Positions 1 through 9,242 of a DNA stretch of 64,000 bases are shown in pieces (position 1 is the stretch's first letter; each line of letters starts with the position of its first letter). Under the pieces are notes generated by a model. The model was given only the letters and a program-made list of their open reading frames with translations. It searched no databases and was not told where the DNA came from. The translations under genes and the position numbers were made by a program. Source of the DNA: Prevotella sp. 885 (GTDB lineage: Bacteria; Bacteroidota; Bacteroidia; Bacteroidales; Bacteroidaceae); assembly GCF_002265625.1 (NCBI RefSeq), contig NZ_NOVE01000002.1:1-64000 (forward strand), in the 5' to 3' direction.

Positions 1-113
1 CAGCTGAATCCTTTAATGCAAAAATCAAAGCTTTCAGAGCATCACTAAGGGGCATCGTTGATGAAAAGTTTTTTCTGTATCGACTTGCAAAGATTTATGC
101 TTATCCCCACTAA
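1..113 (+). CDS. Transposase, C-terminal fragment cut by window edge
   Basis: The frame beginning at base 3 is open from the window edge to a TAA at 111-113 and encodes about 36 residues, including ESFNAKIKAFRA and FFLYRLAKIYA. This resembles the extreme C-terminus of DDE transposases of the ISL3 type that are common in Bacteroidales; family assignment is from memory of the motif. The start lies outside the window, so it cannot be said whether the element is intact. No inverted repeat could be defined between its stop and topA, because palindromic repeats begin directly after it. Confidence 0.55.
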   Translation, partial: AESFNAKIKAFRASLRGIVDEKFFLYRLAKIYAYPH

Positions 114-119
114 ATTTCC

Positions 120-300
120 ACTGAGCCCAGAAACCCACTGCAAGCTCCGAAGGAGCGCAGCTGTGGGATAAGCATCCTCTCACCCTCTCTTGGTTCCGCA
201 AAGCGGGACCGTCTATTGTGGGTGCGTGACTATGGCGAGACGCCATAGCCTCCTAAGTTTGTCACGGAAGCTTGTAACCCTTATCCTATAATTCGCTTAA
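120..300. repeat. Palindromic intergenic repeat block, copy 1
   Basis: This stretch repeats modules found again at 13.1-14.4 kb and 54.1-54.3 kb. It contains the AAACCCACTGCAAGCTCC...GAGCGCAGCTGTGGG module, the small hairpin GTTCCGCAAAGCGGGAC, and the module GGCGAGACGCCATAGCCTCC in inverted orientation relative to 13.1 kb. The ORF covering it has no protein-like features, so it is read as non-coding repeat DNA. It lies between the transposase end and the topA promoter. Confidence 0.7.
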
Positions 301-405
301 TTCGTCTCACCGCTAAACTGCGATTTTGCTTTATTCTTGTTCCGGCTTTATTTCTAAAATTTTATAAAATTTCTCTATATAATAAGGTATAAGAAAAAAA
401 AAGCT

Positions 406-413
406 TACTTTTG
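406..413 (+). promoter_or_regulatory. Putative -7 promoter element of topA
   Basis: TACTTTTG matches the Bacteroidota -7 consensus TAnnTTTG and lies 29 bases before the topA start codon, in a very AT-rich stretch. Confidence 0.6.
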
Positions 414-442
414 CGCCGAAATTATAAAACGAAATCAACAAC

Positions 443-2806
443 ATGCAAGACAACTTAGTTATTGTCGAGAGCCCTGCGAAGGCAAAGACCATCGAGAAAT
501 TCCTTGGCTCCGACTATAAAGTCATGTCCTCGTATGGACATATCAGAGACCTTAAGAAGAAGGAACTGAGCATAGATAAAGATACACTCCAGCCCGCTTA
601 CGTAATACCAAAGGACAAGGAAGCGCTCGTAAAGCAGTTGAAGGAAAACGCCAAGAAAGCCACTAAGGTCTGGCTCGCATCCGATGAAGACCGCGAGGGA
701 GAGGCCATCTCATGGCACCTTTGCGAAGTGCTCGGACTGGACGAGGCATCCACCAACCGCATTGTCTTCCATGAGATCACGAAGCCTGCCATTCTCGCGG
801 CAATAGAAAACCCGCGCCATCTGGACATGAACCTTGTGAACGCACAGCAGGCCCGCCGCGTGCTCGACCGCATCGTGGGCTTCAAGCTCTCGCCCGTACT
901 CTGGCGAAAGGTGAAGCCGGCACTCTCGGCTGGACGCGTACAGTCGGTAGCCGTGCGCCTTATCGTAGAGCGTGAGCGCGAGATTCAGCAGTTCCATACA
1001 GAGCCTTACTATCGCATTAACGCCATCTTCGCCATCACCAATGCGGACGGATCGCAGCAGGAAGTGAAGGCAGAGCTGGACAAGCGCTTCTCCACACACG
1101 ACGAAGCGATGGCTTTCCTCGACAAGTGTAAGGACGCCACGTTCCGCGTGGAGACCGTTACGAAGAAGCCGTTGAAGCGTTATCCCGCGGCGCCGTTCAC
1201 CACATCCACACTCCAGCAGGAGGCAGCCCGCAAGCTCGGATTCTCCGTTTCGCAGACCATGATGGTGGCGCAGCGCCTCTATGAGAACGGTCTTATCACA
1301 TACATGCGTACTGACAGCGTCAATCTCTCGCAGCTCTGCATCGGTGCAGCAAAGGAAGAGATTGTGAAGCTCTACGGCGAAGAATACAGCTCACCGCGCA
1401 ATTTCCACACCCACTCTAAGGGAGCGCAGGAGGCACATGAGGCCATCCGACCCACATACATGAGCAACACCACCGTGGAAGGAACCGCACAGGAGCGCCG
1501 TCTCTACGATCTTATATGGAAACGCACAGCTGCCAGCCAGATGGCTGAGGCTCAGATAGAGAAGACCACCATCAGCATCGTGGCTGACAAACCCGCCGGC
1601 AGCCCCACCGGAAGCATTGAGGAGCACTTCATTGCCAACGGTGAAGTGGTGAAGTTCGACGGTTTCCTCAAGGTTTACCGCGAGTCGTCAGACGACGAGG
1701 ACGAATCTTCTGCAGACGAGTTCTCGCACATGCTGCCCGTCATCAAGGAGGGCGACGTGCTCACACGCCGCGAGATTACGTCCACAGAGCGTTATTCGCA
1801 GGGTCCGTCACGCTACACTGAGGCAAGCCTCGTACACAAACTCGAAGAGCTCGGCATCGGCCGTCCGTCAACATACGCCCCGACCATTTCCACCATTCAG
1901 CAGCGCGAGTACGTGGTGAAGGGCGACAAGAAAGGCGAGGAGAGAGGTTATGTCATTGACACGCTCCGCGGACTCAAGGTTACGCAGACACGCAAGGTGG
2001 AGATGGCTGGCAACGAGAAGGGCAAGCTTCTGCCCACCGACATAGGTATCGTAGTGAACGACTTCCTCATCGAGAATTTCCCCACCATCATGGACTATAA
2101 CTTCACCGCCAAGGTGGAGCAGCAGTTCGACCAGATTGCCGACGGCAAGGAAGAGTGGACAGACATGATGCGCCACTTCGACCAGGAGTTTGAGCCTACC
2201 GTTGACAAGGTGATGAACGCCCGCACGGAGCACAAGGCAGGCGAACGTCAGCTCGGCATAGACCCGAAGAGCGGACATCCCGTCTTCGTAAAGATAGGCC
2301 GTTACGGACCCGTGGTGCAGATCGGTGCAGCCGATGACGAGGAGAAGCCGCGCTTCGCACAGCTTCCTTCGGACAAGAGCATGGAGACCATCACCCTGGA
2401 AGAGGCACTCGAGCTGTTCCGTTTCCCGCGCACTCTCGGCGAGTTCGAGGGCAAGACGGTCAGCGTAGGTGCAGGACGCTTCGGTCCTTACGTGCAGCAC
2501 GACGGCAAGTACGTGTCCATCCCGAAGACCGAAGACCCGATGGCAGTGACGCTTGAGCGAGCCATTGAGCTGATAGAAGAGAAGCGCAAGGCTGAGGCAG
2601 AGCGCCATCTGAAGACCTTCGAGGAGGATGACAAGCTGGAAGTGCTCAACGGACGCTACGGACCATACATCGCTTATGACGGCAAGAACTATCGCATTCC
2701 GCGCGAACTGCATCAGAAGGCAGCCGAACTTACATACGACGAGTGTATGGAAATCATCAAGAACCCGCCGGCTCCCAAGAAGAGAGCAGCGGCTAAGAAG
2801 AAGTAA
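443..2806 (+). CDS. topA: DNA topoisomerase I (type IA)
   Basis: This enzyme relaxes negative supercoils through a 5'-phosphotyrosine intermediate. The 787-residue product has the Toprim start VESPAKAK at residues 8-15, with Glu9 the likely general acid, and the acidic metal site DEDREGEAISWH at 81-92. The active-site tyrosine is Tyr287 in ITYMRTDS. The C-terminus lacks obvious Cys4 zinc ribbons and instead has three repeats of the type GRYGPYV...DGK...IP (about residues 625-770), followed by a Lys/Ala-rich tail. This repeat form is usual in Bacteroidota. The start has a promoter 29 bases upstream. aroK follows after 14 bases and is probably co-transcribed. Confidence 0.97.
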   Translation: MQDNLVIVESPAKAKTIEKFLGSDYKVMSSYGHIRDLKKKELSIDKDTLQPAYVIPKDKEALVKQLKENAKKATKVWLASDEDREGEAISWHLCEVLGLDEASTNRIVFHEITKPAILAAIENPRHLDMNLVNAQQARRVLDRIVGFKLSPVLWRKVKPALSAGRVQSVAVRLIVEREREIQQFHTEPYYRINAIFAITNADGSQQEVKAELDKRFSTHDEAMAFLDKCKDATFRVETVTKKPLKRYPAAPFTTSTLQQEAARKLGFSVSQTMMVAQRLYENGLITYMRTDSVNLSQLCIGAAKEEIVKLYGEEYSSPRNFHTHSKGAQEAHEAIRPTYMSNTTVEGTAQERRLYDLIWKRTAASQMAEAQIEKTTISIVADKPAGSPTGSIEEHFIANGEVVKFDGFLKVYRESSDDEDESSADEFSHMLPVIKEGDVLTRREITSTERYSQGPSRYTEASLVHKLEELGIGRPSTYAPTISTIQQREYVVKGDKKGEERGYVIDTLRGLKVTQTRKVEMAGNEKGKLLPTDIGIVVNDFLIENFPTIMDYNFTAKVEQQFDQIADGKEEWTDMMRHFDQEFEPTVDKVMNARTEHKAGERQLGIDPKSGHPVFVKIGRYGPVVQIGAADDEEKPRFAQLPSDKSMETITLEEALELFRFPRTLGEFEGKTVSVGAGRFGPYVQHDGKYVSIPKTEDPMAVTLERAIELIEEKRKAEAERHLKTFEEDDKLEVLNGRYGPYIAYDGKNYRIPRELHQKAAELTYDECMEIIKNPPAPKKRAAAKKK

Positions 2807-2820
2807 GCATATACAATATA

Positions 2821-3348
2821 ATGACACGCATTATCCTTATAGGTTATATGGGAGCCGGCAAGACCACTGTCGGCAAGGCGCTTGCCAAGGCTCTCGGACT
2901 TCCCTTCTATGACCTCGACTGGTATATCGAGACGCGGATGCGACGCACCGTGAAGCAGATATTCGATGAGTCGGGCGAGGAAGGCTTCAGACGCATCGAG
3001 CATAACATGCTGCATGAAGTGGCGGAATTTGAGAATGTGGTGGTGTCGTGCGGCGGTGGAACGCCCTGCTTCTATGACAACATCGACTATATGAACGCCC
3101 AGGCGCAGGTGGTTTATCTGAAGGCTTCGCCCGAAGTGCTCCACGAACACCTCAAGATGGGACGCGCCGTGCGCCCCCTGCTGCTCAACAAGACGCCGGA
3201 GGAGGTGGAGAAGTTCATCGGGGAACAGCTCGCACACCGCGAACAGTTCTACCAGAAAGCGCAATACACCTTCAACGTGGACCTGCTCGACAACTTCGAG
3301 AAGATAAACGATACCGTCAAGGAACTGCGTGCGTTGTTGGATAAATAA
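2821..3348 (+). CDS. aroK: Shikimate kinase
   Basis: Phosphorylates shikimate at the 3-hydroxyl with ATP, the fifth step of the chorismate pathway, in the cytoplasm. The 175-residue length is normal. Visible are the P-loop GYMGAGKTT (residues 8-16), the shikimate-binding DLD (31-33) and the CGGG loop (77-80), and a lid-type Arg in GRAVRPLL. It begins 14 bases after topA and shares its transcription unit. There is no aroE or aroB next to it, so linkage to topA looks like lineage-specific operon packing rather than pathway clustering. Confidence 0.95.
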   Translation: MTRIILIGYMGAGKTTVGKALAKALGLPFYDLDWYIETRMRRTVKQIFDESGEEGFRRIEHNMLHEVAEFENVVVSCGGGTPCFYDNIDYMNAQAQVVYLKASPEVLHEHLKMGRAVRPLLLNKTPEEVEKFIGEQLAHREQFYQKAQYTFNVDLLDNFEKINDTVKELRALLDK

Positions 3349-3438
3349 CATACAGAACTTGCAATAGTTCAATAACATACTGAACCAAAATACAAACCGT
3401 TTAAAGAAACAACCCCTTAAAACCAAGAATAGAAAGAA

Positions 3439-5331
3439 ATGAAGAAATGGACCATTGAAGATTCCCGCGAACTCTACAACATAAACGGATGGGGAACATC
3501 ATATTTCGGTGTCAATGACCGTGGCGACATGTATGTGACGCCGTGTAAGGACAACGTCCAGATTGACCTGCGTGACGTGATGGACGAACTCCAGTTGCGT
3601 GACGTCACGCCTCCCGTACTGCTGAGATTCCCCGACATCCTCGACAACCGTATCGAGAAGACATCGTCATGCTTCAAGAAAGCGGCGGAGGAATACAACT
3701 ACAAGGGGGAGAACTTCATCGTCTATCCTATTAAGGTGAACCAGATGCAGCCCGTCGTGGAGGAGATTATCTCGCACGGACGCAAGTTCAACCTCGGACT
3801 GGAGTGCGGTTCGAAGCCTGAGCTGCACGCCGTAATAGCCGTACAGTGCCAGAGCGACTCCATCATCGTCTGCAACGGATATAAGGACCAGAGCTACATC
3901 GAGCTGGCTCTGCTTGCCCAGAAGATGGGAAAGCGCATCTTCCTCGTCGTGGAGAAGATGAATGAGATTGGTCTTATCGCCGCTGCTGCCAAGAAGCTTG
4001 GCGTCAAGCCCAACATCGGCATCCGCATCAAGCTCGCTTCTTCAGGATCGGGCAAGTGGCAGGAGAGCGGTGGCGACGCATCGAAGTTCGGTCTGAGAGC
4101 GTCAGAATTGCTCCAAGCTCTGAAGACTCTCGATGATAAGGGACTGCACGACTGCATCCGTCTCATCCACTTCCACATCGGTTCGCAGATTACGAAGATT
4201 CGCCGCATCCAGACTGCGCTGCGCGAAGCAGCCAACTTCTACGTACAGCTGCACAAGATGGGCTATAACATCGACTTCGTTGACTGTGGTGGCGGACTTG
4301 GTGTCGACTATGACGGCACACGTTCGTCAAGCTCGGAAAGCTCCGTCAACTACTCCATCCAGGAGTATGTCAACGACTGCGTATATACCTTTGTGGAGGC
4401 TTCTGACAAGAACTCCATCCCTCATCCCAACCTTATCACCGAGAGCGGACGTTCGTTGTCAGCCCATCACTCCGTGCTTATCATCGACGTGCTCGAGACC
4501 ACCACGCTGCCGCAGATGCGCGAGGATTTTGAACCGACGGAGACAGACCACCAGCTGGTGAAGGACCTTTACGAGATATGGGACAATCTCAATCCCCGCA
4601 CAATGCTGGAGGACTGGCACGACGCCGAGCAGATACGCGACGAAGCACTCGACCTCTTCTCACACGGCATCGTAGACCTCCGCACCCGTGCCGAGATAGA
4701 GAGCATGTATTGGAGCGTCTGCCGCGAGGTAAACAGCATGGCGAAGTCGCTGAAGCATACTCCTGAAGAGCTTCGCGGACTGGACAAGCTGCTTGCCGAC
4801 AAGTATTTCTGCAACTTCTCGCTCTTCCAGTCGCTCCCGGACGCATGGGCCATTGACCAGCTGTTCCCTATCGTCCCTATCCAGCGTCTCGACGAGCGTC
4901 CCACACGCAACGCCACGCTGCAGGACATCACCTGCGACTCGGACGGTAAGATAGCCAACTTCGTCACCAACCGTCAGGCGTCGCACGTGCTTCCCGTACA
5001 TCCCATCCGCAAGAACGAGGACTATTACCTCGGCGTCTTTCTTGTGGGAGCATATCAGGAAATCCTCGGCGACATGCACAATCTCTTCGGCGACACCAAT
5101 GCCGTGCACATCTCCGTAAAGGACAACTCGTACAAGATTGACCAGATTTTCGACGGCGAGACCGTTGAGGAGGTGCTCGACTACGTGCAGTATAATCCCA
5201 AGAAGCTCGTGCGCCAGCTCGAGATTTGGGTGACGAAGAGCGTCAAGGCAGGAAAGATTTCGCTCGAAGAGGGAAAGGAATTCCTCAGCAATTACCGCTC
5301 AGGACTCTACGGCTACACGTATCTGGAGTAA
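3439..5331 (+). CDS. speA: Biosynthetic arginine decarboxylase
   Basis: PLP-dependent decarboxylation of arginine to agmatine, the first step of the agmatine route to putrescine and spermidine. The 630-residue protein matches the SpeA family length and starts MKKWTIEDSRELYNINGWG. The PLP lysine is Lys99 in YPIKVNQ. The glycine-rich phosphate loop region DFVDCGGGLGVDYDG and the HFHIGSQ motif are present. The gene starts 90 bases after aroK. A strong hairpin terminator follows the stop codon. Confidence 0.96.
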   Translation: MKKWTIEDSRELYNINGWGTSYFGVNDRGDMYVTPCKDNVQIDLRDVMDELQLRDVTPPVLLRFPDILDNRIEKTSSCFKKAAEEYNYKGENFIVYPIKVNQMQPVVEEIISHGRKFNLGLECGSKPELHAVIAVQCQSDSIIVCNGYKDQSYIELALLAQKMGKRIFLVVEKMNEIGLIAAAAKKLGVKPNIGIRIKLASSGSGKWQESGGDASKFGLRASELLQALKTLDDKGLHDCIRLIHFHIGSQITKIRRIQTALREAANFYVQLHKMGYNIDFVDCGGGLGVDYDGTRSSSSESSVNYSIQEYVNDCVYTFVEASDKNSIPHPNLITESGRSLSAHHSVLIIDVLETTTLPQMREDFEPTETDHQLVKDLYEIWDNLNPRTMLEDWHDAEQIRDEALDLFSHGIVDLRTRAEIESMYWSVCREVNSMAKSLKHTPEELRGLDKLLADKYFCNFSLFQSLPDAWAIDQLFPIVPIQRLDERPTRNATLQDITCDSDGKIANFVTNRQASHVLPVHPIRKNEDYYLGVFLVGAYQEILGDMHNLFGDTNAVHISVKDNSYKIDQIFDGETVEEVLDYVQYNPKKLVRQLEIWVTKSVKAGKISLEEGKEFLSNYRSGLYGYTYLE

Positions 5332-5352
5332 TGATATATATATGATATTTGA

Positions 5353-5416
5353 GAGTTGGGAGTTGATAGTTATGTTGTTTGACATATCATAACTATCAAC
5401 TCCCAACTCTTTTTTA
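5353..5416 (+). terminator. Rho-independent terminator of speA
   Basis: A perfect 22-bp stem (GAGTTGGGAGTTGATAG... paired with ...CTATCAACTCCCAACTC) with a 13-base loop is followed by TTTTTT at 5410-5415. Its length and perfection are unusual; it could also act as a bidirectional processing site. Confidence 0.85.
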
Positions 5417-5567
5417 TGCCCTACTATCATTAAGTGCTTTTCGTATGACGTTTGGCTTGTTTTGTTTGATGTTGTCTCAATCTGTAAATTATCTGTCAAT
5501 CTATATAAATTTGCATGTCAATCGGTAAAATTGTACGTTTGACGCGTGGTTTTCATATATCTTGTCC

Positions 5568-5575
5568 TATTTTTG
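5568..5575 (+). promoter_or_regulatory. Putative -7 element for the Hsp70 cluster
   Basis: TATTTTTG fits TAnnTTTG. It falls inside the 5' extension of the next reading frame (which would begin at a TTG at 5562), so that extension is very unlikely to be translated. The real start must lie downstream. Confidence 0.55.
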
Positions 5576-5651
5576 CAATCGTAAACACCGATTTGCGACA
5601 TTTCCCGAATCGTGTTATGCAATGAATGTCAAACCTAAAACCTATGTAATT

Positions 5652-6413
5652 ATGGGATTATTCAGTCCGAATGACGAACTCACCAACCTTAAAGAGGATG
5701 TGAGTGCTATAAAGAAGCAGGTGGCAGAACTGCTTGCGGAGGTACAGTCGCTCCGTGCTGCAGGGCATCCTGCCGACGCTCAGCCTGCGACACCTGCCAC
5801 TCCCGAACCGTCCCCTCAAACTTCCGCTCCCGAAGAGAAGCCGGCAGATGCCGTTGCTGAAGAGAAACCAGCAGACAACGCTTCCGCCGCTGAAGAAAAG
5901 CCAGACAACACCGAAGCCGTAATGAGATCCTTGGCTGAGATGAAAGGTTCGATTGATGGTCTCGCTGAGAAGATAGACACAGCGGTATATCAGGAGAAAC
6001 TAATACGTGACCTGCATGACGAACTGCAGAAGATGCGTGCTGGACTCATCACTGACATCAAGCGCGGATACGCCCTTAACATTATCAGTATCTATGAACG
6101 CATGGCGCAAACCAGTGCCCGCTTCAATCCGTCTGATGAGGCTTTCGACGCAGAGGCGATGAAGAAGCTCGTAGACGGCGGCATGCTCTACGTGAAGGAT
6201 ATGCTGGAAGACGAGTATTCGCTTACGGCATTTGCTCCCGAACCGGGCTCGCCTTACAAGCCGAAGGAGCACAAAGCCATCCGTGTGATTGACACCACGG
6301 AGGAGGAAAAAGCCAATACCGTGTCAGAATGCATAGCGGAAGGATTCCGCGACGACGACAGCGGACGCATTATCCGCCCCGCCCGTATCGTGGTGTATCG
6401 CCTTAAACAGTAA
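5652..6413 (+). CDS. GrpE-like nucleotide exchange factor, Hsp70 partner
   Basis: A 253-residue acidic protein starting MGLFSPNDELTNLKEDV; an in-frame ATG at 5622 is an alternative start. The N-terminus predicts a coiled coil (residues 8-40), followed by a Pro/Ala/Glu-rich linker with repeated EEKPAD units and a second helix (about 95-135). The C-terminus ends IRPARIVVYR, which resembles the last beta strand of GrpE (RPA.V.V). Together with the Hsp70 gene 48 bases downstream this suggests an ADP-release factor for that chaperone. The GrpE match is weak and rests on the end motif and context, so an unrelated coiled-coil partner remains possible. Confidence 0.55.
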   Translation: MGLFSPNDELTNLKEDVSAIKKQVAELLAEVQSLRAAGHPADAQPATPATPEPSPQTSAPEEKPADAVAEEKPADNASAAEEKPDNTEAVMRSLAEMKGSIDGLAEKIDTAVYQEKLIRDLHDELQKMRAGLITDIKRGYALNIISIYERMAQTSARFNPSDEAFDAEAMKKLVDGGMLYVKDMLEDEYSLTAFAPEPGSPYKPKEHKAIRVIDTTEEEKANTVSECIAEGFRDDDSGRIIRPARIVVYRLKQ

Positions 6414-6461
6414 ATCATTAAACAACAATAATCTTTTAAACCTTTACAAAACATTATTATT

Positions 6462-8057
6462 ATGGCAGAAGACAAATCACGTGCCGTTTATGGCATCGAC
6501 CTCGGAACAACATATAGCTGTATAGCACAGGTGGACAAGTTTGACCAGGCAGTTGTGCTTACCAACTTTGACGGCGGAACCACCACTCCCTCTGTGGTAT
6601 ACTTTGAGAATAAGGAAAAGGCCATAGTCGGCAATGAGGCAAAGGGAATGCTCTCCACCGAGCCGCAGAACTGCGTGAGCTTCGTGAAGCGCTCGATGGG
6701 TGTGGACGCTGATTTCGACAAGTCGTCCAACAAGTTTCCGTACCACATGGACCCGGCAGAGATTTCGGCTCTTATCCTTAAGAAGCTTGTGAAGGACGCC
6801 AATGACCTTGGCGACAATCCCGAACCCATCACTGACGTAGTGATAACATGTCCCGCTTATTTCGGAACAAAGGAGCGTATGCAGACCAAGCAGGCAGGCG
6901 AGATAGCCGGACTCAATGTCCTCGGCATCATCAATGAGCCTACTGCTGCAGCCATCTCTTACGGCATGAAGACCACAGAGCGCAAGACGGTCCTCGTATA
7001 TGACCTCGGTGGCGGCACCTTCGACGTTACCATCATCAATGTGAATGGCGGTGCCATCAAGGTTATAGCCACGGGCGGCGACCATCATCTCGGCGGTGTT
7101 GACTGGGATATGGAGCTTGCCAACTACATGCTCGCACAGTTTAATGAGCAGACCGGCGGCTCATATACTATGGACGACGAAGAGCTCAAGTATACGCTTC
7201 TCCTTGAGGCAGAGGTTAAGAAGAAGCAGCTTTCAGCCAAGACATCCGTAAAGTGCAACATACAGTATAACGGACAGTCGGCTCGCTTCGAGATCACACG
7301 TGAGTTGTTTGACGCACTTACCTCTCCATTCCTTGAGCAGACCATCGACGCCACGCGTAAGGTGATTGACGAAGCAAGGGCGAAGGGATATCAGAGCGAA
7401 CTGGAGTTCCTCCTCGTTGGTGGTTCGAGCCGCATGCCGCAGGTGAAGCAGCGCATTGACGCCGAGTTCGGATGCGACGCCAAGCTTACTGACCCTGACC
7501 AGTGTGTGGCAAAGGGTGCTGCCATCTATGCACTCAACAAGGCATACAGAGATGCTGTGGAGGAATATATTGCAGGAGCCATTGAATGTCCTCCTGATCG
7601 TATGAAGGGTCCGCAGACTCGCGTCGTGAATGTGACGAGTAAGACCTACGGCACTGATTATACCGGAGACGATGGCACAGCGATGGTGCGCAACCTTATC
7701 TTTGCCAACACCTCGTTGCCGACAAAGGCTACTGCATCGTTCCTTACGATGTATGACGGTCAGAAGACCATTACCAATAAGGTGTTTGAGAGCGACTTCA
7801 CCAATCCCGAGACAGAGTCGGCTGTAGAGGAGCGTTTCTGCACGATGCTGGAGGACCGTTATCTTGCCATTACACGCGAATGGCCTAAGGGCACGCAGAT
7901 TGACGTTGTGTTCTCAGTGGACGAAGAGGGCATTCTCAGCGTTCATGCCAACGTGGCTGATGAGGCTCTCGACTTCACACTCAAGATTGAGGGCGTTAAG
8001 TCGGCGGAGGAACTCGCTGTATCAAAGAACATGATAGGAAAGGCAACCGTCGAATAA
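6462..8057 (+). CDS. Hsp70-family chaperone lacking the lid domain
   Basis: The ATPase domain is complete: phosphate-1 GIDLGTTYSC (11-20), NEPTAAA (158-164), phosphate-2 DLGGGTFD (181-188), the adenosine motif LVGGSSRMP (318-326) and VAKGAA (349-354). A beta-type substrate domain follows from about 385 to 515. The protein stops at 531 residues, about 100 short of DnaK, so the helical lid and C-terminal tail are missing. It is therefore unlikely to be the housekeeping dnaK; no DnaJ-domain gene is adjacent. The cluster context (GrpE-like upstream, two membrane proteins downstream) suggests a specialised chaperone acting near the membrane. Confidence 0.88.
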   Translation: MAEDKSRAVYGIDLGTTYSCIAQVDKFDQAVVLTNFDGGTTTPSVVYFENKEKAIVGNEAKGMLSTEPQNCVSFVKRSMGVDADFDKSSNKFPYHMDPAEISALILKKLVKDANDLGDNPEPITDVVITCPAYFGTKERMQTKQAGEIAGLNVLGIINEPTAAAISYGMKTTERKTVLVYDLGGGTFDVTIINVNGGAIKVIATGGDHHLGGVDWDMELANYMLAQFNEQTGGSYTMDDEELKYTLLLEAEVKKKQLSAKTSVKCNIQYNGQSARFEITRELFDALTSPFLEQTIDATRKVIDEARAKGYQSELEFLLVGGSSRMPQVKQRIDAEFGCDAKLTDPDQCVAKGAAIYALNKAYRDAVEEYIAGAIECPPDRMKGPQTRVVNVTSKTYGTDYTGDDGTAMVRNLIFANTSLPTKATASFLTMYDGQKTITNKVFESDFTNPETESAVEERFCTMLEDRYLAITREWPKGTQIDVVFSVDEEGILSVHANVADEALDFTLKIEGVKSAEELAVSKNMIGKATVE

Positions 8058-8091
8058 AACAACATTATTAAAGACCGAATAAGTTTAAGTA

Positions 8092-9240
8092 ATGGACGAA
8101 CACATTTTTAAAATGCGCGTCACGAAGTGGGAGGAGGGCGCCGCTTCCCTTCATGGAAGCTATGACGACCTTTCTCCCCAAGAACAGAACGCGTTCAATA
8201 CCTTATATAATTTATGGCGCAACGCTGCTTTTAGTGACGACCTGAAGAATAGGGTGGAGAGACAGGTCAAACTGCTTAGCGATTCGGACAAGCTACATAA
8301 CAATAACCGTGACATAGTGCTGGCAAGCAAGAACTTCAGAAGTATGTCGCGAGAGCTTTATGGTACGGATGTGGCAACGCTCCGACAGTTTGTGGCATAC
8401 ATGAAGAACAAGTGTGGAGGTCCGGTAAGAAATAATAATAACAGACCTCAGCCCACAAGCTCGCCCCGTCCAGTCACTAATAACAGACCTCAGCCCACGA
8501 CGAATCATTCGTTCAGACCGACGGGTAACAGCGGGCATGGAGGAGATGGCAATGATGACACACACTTCAGCCGTGACATGATAGGTTATGCGGTCGGCGT
8601 TATGCTGCTCATAGGCATCTGCGTGGCAATGGCAACAGGATGGTCGCATGCCACGGCTCCCAAGCCGTACGATTATGCCAAGTGGCTAAGAACGGAATGG
8701 AACGGAGAGACAGGCGGAATGCCGACAACCTTAATTGTAGATACCGTCTGTGGCGACTCTGTTGAGGCACGCCTCATGATAAGCAAGGCAGGTGGTCTGG
8801 TGAAAGAGAATCTTAAAGGAAGTCTCGAGATAGCTTCCGAGGGATGTTACGTCTATCTGAGAAATTCTGATCCACAGACAAATGACAGTAGCGTCATACG
8901 CTTGCTTGTCGCACAGGAAGCAGTCAGAATGGGAGGGTCCGTGCAGACATCCGACTCCACGTCATTGGCTATGTCGCTCCTGCGTGCTGGCAGCAAGGAG
9001 AAGGTTCAGGCCGGCACTTCCCAACCTAAGCAAAGCAAGAAGAACCGCAAGTCACAGAGAACCCGCAAGACGGACAACTCCAACGGTTCGTACAGTTCAA
9101 GTAGCTCAACCAACACAAGTTCTGCATCGCATTCAGTAAGAAACAAGCCAACCGAGGAGGCACAGCCTGCAGCCAGCGAGCCGTCACAGCCCGACCCGTC
9201 GAAGGGAGGCTTCCGCCTTGAGGTTATAAAGAAGGAATAA
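8092..9240 (+). CDS. Single-pass membrane protein of the Hsp70 cluster
   Basis: I do not recognise this 382-residue protein. A soluble helical N-terminus (1-108) is followed by an Asn/Pro-rich linker with a repeated NNRPQPT unit (114-137), one transmembrane segment (about 163-183, YAVGVMLLIGICVAMATGW), a compact domain (190-290) and a Ser/Lys/Arg-rich tail. The N-terminal domain could be the cytoplasmic Hsp70 contact, by analogy with membrane-tethered co-chaperones; no HPD motif is visible, so it is not a J protein. It starts 34 bases after the Hsp70 stop and ends 2 bases before the next gene. Confidence 0.7.
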   Translation: MDEHIFKMRVTKWEEGAASLHGSYDDLSPQEQNAFNTLYNLWRNAAFSDDLKNRVERQVKLLSDSDKLHNNNRDIVLASKNFRSMSRELYGTDVATLRQFVAYMKNKCGGPVRNNNNRPQPTSSPRPVTNNRPQPTTNHSFRPTGNSGHGGDGNDDTHFSRDMIGYAVGVMLLIGICVAMATGWSHATAPKPYDYAKWLRTEWNGETGGMPTTLIVDTVCGDSVEARLMISKAGGLVKENLKGSLEIASEGCYVYLRNSDPQTNDSSVIRLLVAQEAVRMGGSVQTSDSTSLAMSLLRAGSKEKVQAGTSQPKQSKKNRKSQRTRKTDNSNGSYSSSSSTNTSSASHSVRNKPTEEAQPAASEPSQPDPSKGGFRLEVIKKE

Positions 9241-9242
9241 TC

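Noticed and set aside
1868-2827. 319-residue minus-strand frame
   Set aside because: Lies antisense within topA, is rich in Leu/His/Val as expected for the complement of biased codons, and has no motif.
5562-5651. 5' extension of the GrpE-like gene
   Set aside because: Overlaps the TATTTTTG promoter element and begins at TTG; ATG at 5652 (or 5622) is preferred.
6462-8057. Housekeeping dnaK
   Set aside because: The product is about 100 residues short with no lid, and dnaJ is not adjacent, so a specialised Hsp70 is the better reading.
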